Shown piece by piece: positions 33,344 through 37,050 of a stretch of DNA of 37,050 bases. The notes below the pieces were generated by a model. The model searched no databases and had not been told where the DNA came from. It was given only the letters and a program-made list of their open reading frames with translations. This DNA is from Thermoflexia bacterium (GTDB lineage: Bacteria > Chloroflexota > Anaerolineae > B4-G1). How positions within the stretch are numbered: position 1 is the first letter of the stretch; the number at the start of each line of letters is the position of its first letter. The stretch lies in the NCBI GenBank assembly GCA_011192155.1, contig DUEK01000022.1, positions 1-37,050 on the forward strand, read 5' to 3'. The position numbers were made by a program, and so were the translations under genes.

Positions 33344-35047
33344 TCACGGGCTTGTGACGACGTCTAACTTTAAAGCCCGGTAGGGCGCGCCCGGCCAGAC
33401 CTCCAACGCCGGCGGCATGTCGGAAAACCACGTGGCGTAGAGCGCGTCGAATTGCCCGCCCGCCTTTAGCGCCTGCAACGTTAGGTTGACCAGGTCGCGG
33501 AAGGCCGAGTCGCCGGGTGGAAGCCCCAGCGCCAGCGGTACGCGCGTCAATCGCAGTCGGTGTACGTCCAGTTCTGGCGTGGCATAGGCCCGGCCCAGCA
33601 AATCAACCCGGTCGCCCACGACCGCTATCACCCGCCCCTCTTCCAATAGCGCGATGGCCGCTTCCAATGTCGGGCGCGGCAGCACCGTCAACGAAACGCC
33701 CGCCTCCTGCGCCGCCGCCAACAATGCCTCCCGGCTTCCGCTCCCCTCAACCGCCGCCGCCTGCTGCCCGCTCAGAGCGGTGATGTCGGTGATCAGCGTC
33801 CCGGCCCGCACCAGCAGCCCCTCGCCGGCCACGTAGGTCGTCAGGCTCAAGTCCAGGGCCAACTCGGCGGCGCGGGTGTGCGCCAACCCGCCCACCAAGA
33901 GATCGGCCTGCCCCGCGCGCACCATCTCTCTTCCCTCCTCGACCGTCGTGGGCGCAAAATCCACCGCCGTGCCGTCGCCCAACCAGCGCTCGGCCAGCAG
34001 CCGCGCCAGACTGACCTCGTACCCCACCGATACGCCGGTCGTGTCGGCGTAGGCAAAGGGGGCGCGACCAGAGACCAACGCTACAGCCAACCGTCCCCGC
34101 GCCTGGATAGCGCCGATGGTATCCGGCGCGTCCGCCAGGAGGGGAGCGTCGTCCAGGGAGAGCGTTTCGTTCCCCGGCCAGCGCTCGACGGCGGGCGGCG
34201 CTTCCGGCGCGAACCAGCGCCCGTACAGATCCGCATACGTGCCGTCGGCGACTATCTCCTGGAAAGTCAGATTAACCAGATCGGCAAAGAAGGGATCGTT
34301 CTGCGGGAAGGCAATCGCCAACGGGGCCGTCGTGTACTGCCCGACGATAACCGTCTCTGGAAGCAGCGCAGCCCCCCAAAAGAGCCGGTGGCGCATATCG
34401 GCCACCACATCCACTTCCCCCCGGCCCATCGCCGCCACCGCCTTGTCGAAGCGATCGTAGGTCTGGAGCGTGGGTGTGAACTCGACCGCCCCCCACAGCG
34501 CGTATTGGGCCTCCTCCCAGGCCACGACGCCCACCGGTCGTCCCTCCAGGTTCGTCGGGCCGCCAATTCCGCCCGCGTCGGTGGCGCGCACCAGGAGCGC
34601 CTGGCCATCGCTGAAATAGGGCAGGCTAAAGTCGGCTCCCGCCTCCCGCTCTTTGGTGTGGGTGAGGGCCGCGATGACAATATCCACGTCCCCCGCCTGC
34701 AAACGCTCAATGGCCGTATCGGAGCGCACTTGGCGGAACTGGAGCGCCTGCTCGTCTCCCAGCCAGCGACGGGCCAGATCGCGCCCCACGTCCACGCCAA
34801 AGCCGGCCACTTTTCCTTCGTCGGTGACGTAGCCAAAAGGCCGCAAATCGTAACGCACGCCGACGACAAGGTAGCCGCGAGCGCGGATGCGGGCGCCGGT
34901 CGTTGCGCCCTCCGGCAAAGGTGTCGGCGTGGGAGGTACTGGCGTCGGGATGGGGGCGGGCGTCGGGGAGACTGTCGCATCTCCGCCGGTGCAGGCAGTC
35001 AGCAAGAGAGCAAGGGACAGTAGTCCAAAAACGCGAATATGCTTCAT
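33344..35047 (-). CDS. Lipoprotein with two tandem amino-acid-binding (SBP family 3) domains
   Basis: 567 residues, about twice the usual length. The signal peptide ends in LLTAC with lipidated Cys19, then a Pro/Thr linker (SPTPAPIPTPVPPTPTP). Domain 1 (about 52-290) starts IRARGYLVVGVRYDLRPFGY and domain 2 (about 310-550) starts IQARGRLAVALVSGRAPFAY. Both have the family 3 layout, including ALTHTKEREAGADFSLPYF and its counterpart GLAHTRAAELALDLSLTTY, and each ends with LVNLT. Such domains bind amino acids or other small polar ligands outside the membrane. No permease or ATPase adjoins, so it may be a sensor or orphan. It begins directly after the nadD stop (TGAATG). Confidence 0.9.
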   Translation of the reverse strand: MKHIRVFGLLSLALLLTACTGGDATVSPTPAPIPTPVPPTPTPLPEGATTGARIRARGYLVVGVRYDLRPFGYVTDEGKVAGFGVDVGRDLARRWLGDEQALQFRQVRSDTAIERLQAGDVDIVIAALTHTKEREAGADFSLPYFSDGQALLVRATDAGGIGGPTNLEGRPVGVVAWEEAQYALWGAVEFTPTLQTYDRFDKAVAAMGRGEVDVVADMRHRLFWGAALLPETVIVGQYTTAPLAIAFPQNDPFFADLVNLTFQEIVADGTYADLYGRWFAPEAPPAVERWPGNETLSLDDAPLLADAPDTIGAIQARGRLAVALVSGRAPFAYADTTGVSVGYEVSLARLLAERWLGDGTAVDFAPTTVEEGREMVRAGQADLLVGGLAHTRAAELALDLSLTTYVAGEGLLVRAGTLITDITALSGQQAAAVEGSGSREALLAAAQEAGVSLTVLPRPTLEAAIALLEEGRVIAVVGDRVDLLGRAYATPELDVHRLRLTRVPLALGLPPGDSAFRDLVNLTLQALKAGGQFDALYATWFSDMPPALEVWPGAPYRALKLDVVTSP

Positions 35048-36960
<1,913 letters not shown>

Positions 36961-36964
<4 letters not shown>

Positions 36965-37050
36965 GAGCGGACGCGGTCGGCGCGGTAGAACCGCTCGAAG
37001 ACGTGGGGTTGGTCGGCGGCGGGGATGCCCTGCCTGGATCAGAAGCCTGT
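36961..37050 (-). pseudogene. Decayed C-terminal end of a sensor histidine kinase
   Basis: Read leftward, the frame gives GIPAADQPHVFERFYRADRVRS and then a TGA at 36963-36961. This is the G1/F-box region of a HATPase_c domain. The expected following G2 box (GGxGLGL) is missing. In the same frame a TGA also occurs six codons upstream, within TGF-stop-SRQ. Both point to a broken gene or remnant, though only 90 bases are in view and sequence errors cannot be excluded. Confidence 0.5.

Noticed and set aside
33878-35023. A 381-codon plus-strand frame opposite the double-domain lipoprotein
   Set aside because: Antisense shadow of a clear lipoprotein with signal peptide and family motifs. Composition is Arg/Gly/His-rich as expected for a shadow.

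Overview
The window looks like a chromosomal segment of a bacterium of the phylum Chloroflexota, probably Anaerolineae- or Caldilineae-like. This is an inference. It rests on high GC (roughly 55-62 % in most genes), lipoprotein solute-binding proteins with repetitive Val/Glu/Pro/Gln or Pro/Thr linkers, a short EF-Ts, an S2 protein with an acidic tail, and a dense load of short palindromic repeats. No rRNA, tRNA, CRISPR array or replication origin was seen.

Layout. (1) 1-45: the 5' tip of an IS630-like transposase on the minus strand. (2) 154-9388: a galactoside-use operon with a LacI-type regulator under a promoter plus tandem operators, a possible 25-aa leader ORF, a sugar-binding lipoprotein, two permeases, a GH42 beta-galactosidase, an unrecognised GT-B-like protein and GalT. 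(3) 9572-16463: an accessory island with a low-GC DNA glycosylase, a type III restriction subunit (res), a REP-associated tyrosine transposase (RAYT), a type III methyltransferase (mod) and a pentapeptide-repeat protein. (4) 16550-19225: a hydantoinase/oxoprolinase-family protein and a self-operated TetR regulator. (5) 19226-19782: a nest of inverted repeats. (6) 19783-29496: a degenerate response regulator, then the core run rpsB-tsf-pyrH-frr-uppS-cdsA, then fbp, rho, a HAD hydrolase and a PHP-domain protein. (7) 29596-30143 (minus): two 2[4Fe-4S] ferredoxins. (8) 30277-33332: a fused L-serine dehydratase and an unknown alpha-helical protein. (9) 33344-36927 (minus): obg-nadD and a double-domain amino-acid-binding lipoprotein, with a decayed histidine-kinase end at the right edge.

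The most unusual content is a system of nested palindromic elements. A roughly 34-bp perfect palindrome, with 15-bp arms that are themselves near-palindromes, is repeated through res, RAYT and mod. Five clean copies lie in frame inside coding sequence, always in the same reading phase, adding a peptide of the type TSEVSxxLxGL. A decayed sixth copy sits inside galT. Other copies form the 3' end and stop codon of res, lie immediately upstream of mod next to its ribosome binding site, and sit inside the repeat nest at 19.5 kb. The encoded RAYT is an obvious candidate mobiliser. A second unexplained structure lies between uppS and cdsA: two tandem 88-nt units, each with two interlocked (pseudoknot-topology) inverted repeats whose arms differ between units by compensating changes.
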